Below, one piece after another: positions 63,790-64,000 of a DNA stretch of 64,000 nt. A program made the position numbers and the translations under genes. Numbering within the stretch: the first letter of the stretch is position 1; each line of letters opens with the position of its first letter. The notes beneath the pieces are model-generated. The model saw nothing but the letters and a program-made list of their open reading frames with translations, searched no databases and had not been told where the DNA came from. This DNA is from Marinobacter sp. ELB17 (GTDB taxonomy: Bacteria > Pseudomonadota > Gammaproteobacteria > Pseudomonadales > Oleiphilaceae), in NCBI RefSeq assembly GCF_000169375.1, contig NZ_AAXY01000005.1, forward strand, positions 62,001 to 126,000, written 5' to 3'.

Positions 63790-64000
63790 GAACGTTTCCT
63801 CCGCCCTATTGGACTTATATTTATGATTGACGAAAAAGGAGGTGTTAAATCCTCGGCTTCTATTTGCCATTAATGAGTACGTAGAAGCAACGATTGAGAA
63901 ATTAGCACGTCTTGGGTGCTGATGTCTCGTAACAAAAGATCGCCCTGTCACTCAAAAGACCAGAAACTCATGACCAAGATGGTGCCTGGGGCTTCGAACC
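63790..64000. other. Right-hand edge without a supported gene
   Basis: 211 bp holding the promoter region of the TAXI-TRAP unit; the GGAGGAAA ribosome site is at its edge. No further gene, repeat or terminator was recognised. The last 25 bases vaguely resemble a tRNA T-arm but do not fit tRNA spacing. Confidence 0.4.

Noticed and set aside
63974..64000. Possible 3' end of a minus-strand tRNA (TGG at the edge and a TTCGAA loop)
   Set aside because: Counting from the CCA-like end, the acceptor strand would be about four bases too short before the T-stem, and the rest lies outside the window.

Overview
The window looks like chromosomal DNA of a marine, aerobic, heterotrophic gammaproteobacterium, most like Marinobacter. 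This rests on gene content and order (rnk, yeiH/LysR pair, yciO-bolA, topB, a Pseudomonas-type PQQ/alcohol-oxidation locus with nosP-nahK, TAXI-TRAP transporters) and was not confirmed by any search. No rRNA, tRNA, CRISPR array or prophage is visible.

Layout: 1-17.9 kb is mostly housekeeping and signalling. It holds a GGDEF-EAL fragment, a MocA/XdhC pair, a DUF2238 membrane protein, an ADP-ribosylglycohydrolase, a DUF938 methyltransferase, rnk, LysR + YeiH exporter, a heme-c chemoreceptor, yciO-bolA, topB and a FecR/LysM protein. Two gene remnants lie here: a collapsed mntP-like gene (5.4-5.6 kb) and a truncated response regulator (14.5 kb). At 17.9-19.8 kb a CLCA_X-family gene has lost its upstream region to an IS1595-family element that split what reads as a perfect LexA box.

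20-42 kb is a large locus for PQQ-dependent alcohol oxidation. On the minus strand, in transcription order, lie nosP-nahK; a c-type cytochrome plus a periplasmic binding protein; the quinoprotein alcohol dehydrogenase; the aldehyde dehydrogenase; pqqABCDE; a PqqH-like peptidase; an Fe-alcohol dehydrogenase (ErcA-like); and a hybrid kinase (ErcS-like). On the plus strand are the PQQ-associated substrate-binding protein, beta-propeller, ABC ATPase and permease, and the LuxR-type response regulator (ExaE/ErbR-like). Together these make the cofactor, oxidise alcohol to aldehyde in the periplasm with electrons passing to the cytochrome, oxidise the aldehyde with NAD, and control the locus by phosphorelay. 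The dehydrogenase carries the extra aspartate typical of lanthanide-dependent enzymes, although it occupies the exaA position.

42-56 kb is an accessory, decaying stretch. It contains an IS630-family element joining a porin tail to a truncated sugar ABC permease; a sugar-binding protein with a repeat-rich leader; a pcaI-pcaJ-pcaF operon collapsed into one chimeric reading frame beside an intact PcaR-type regulator and a long palindrome; a frameshifted pirin; an orphan porin; an unknown lipoprotein; a CBS protein; and a complete IS66-family element with an 8-bp target duplication. 56-64 kb returns to intact genes: an orphan NosR-like membrane flavo/FeS protein, an isochorismatase-family hydrolase, a GlxA-type AraC regulator, and a TAXI-type TRAP transporter with its DUF1850 partner.
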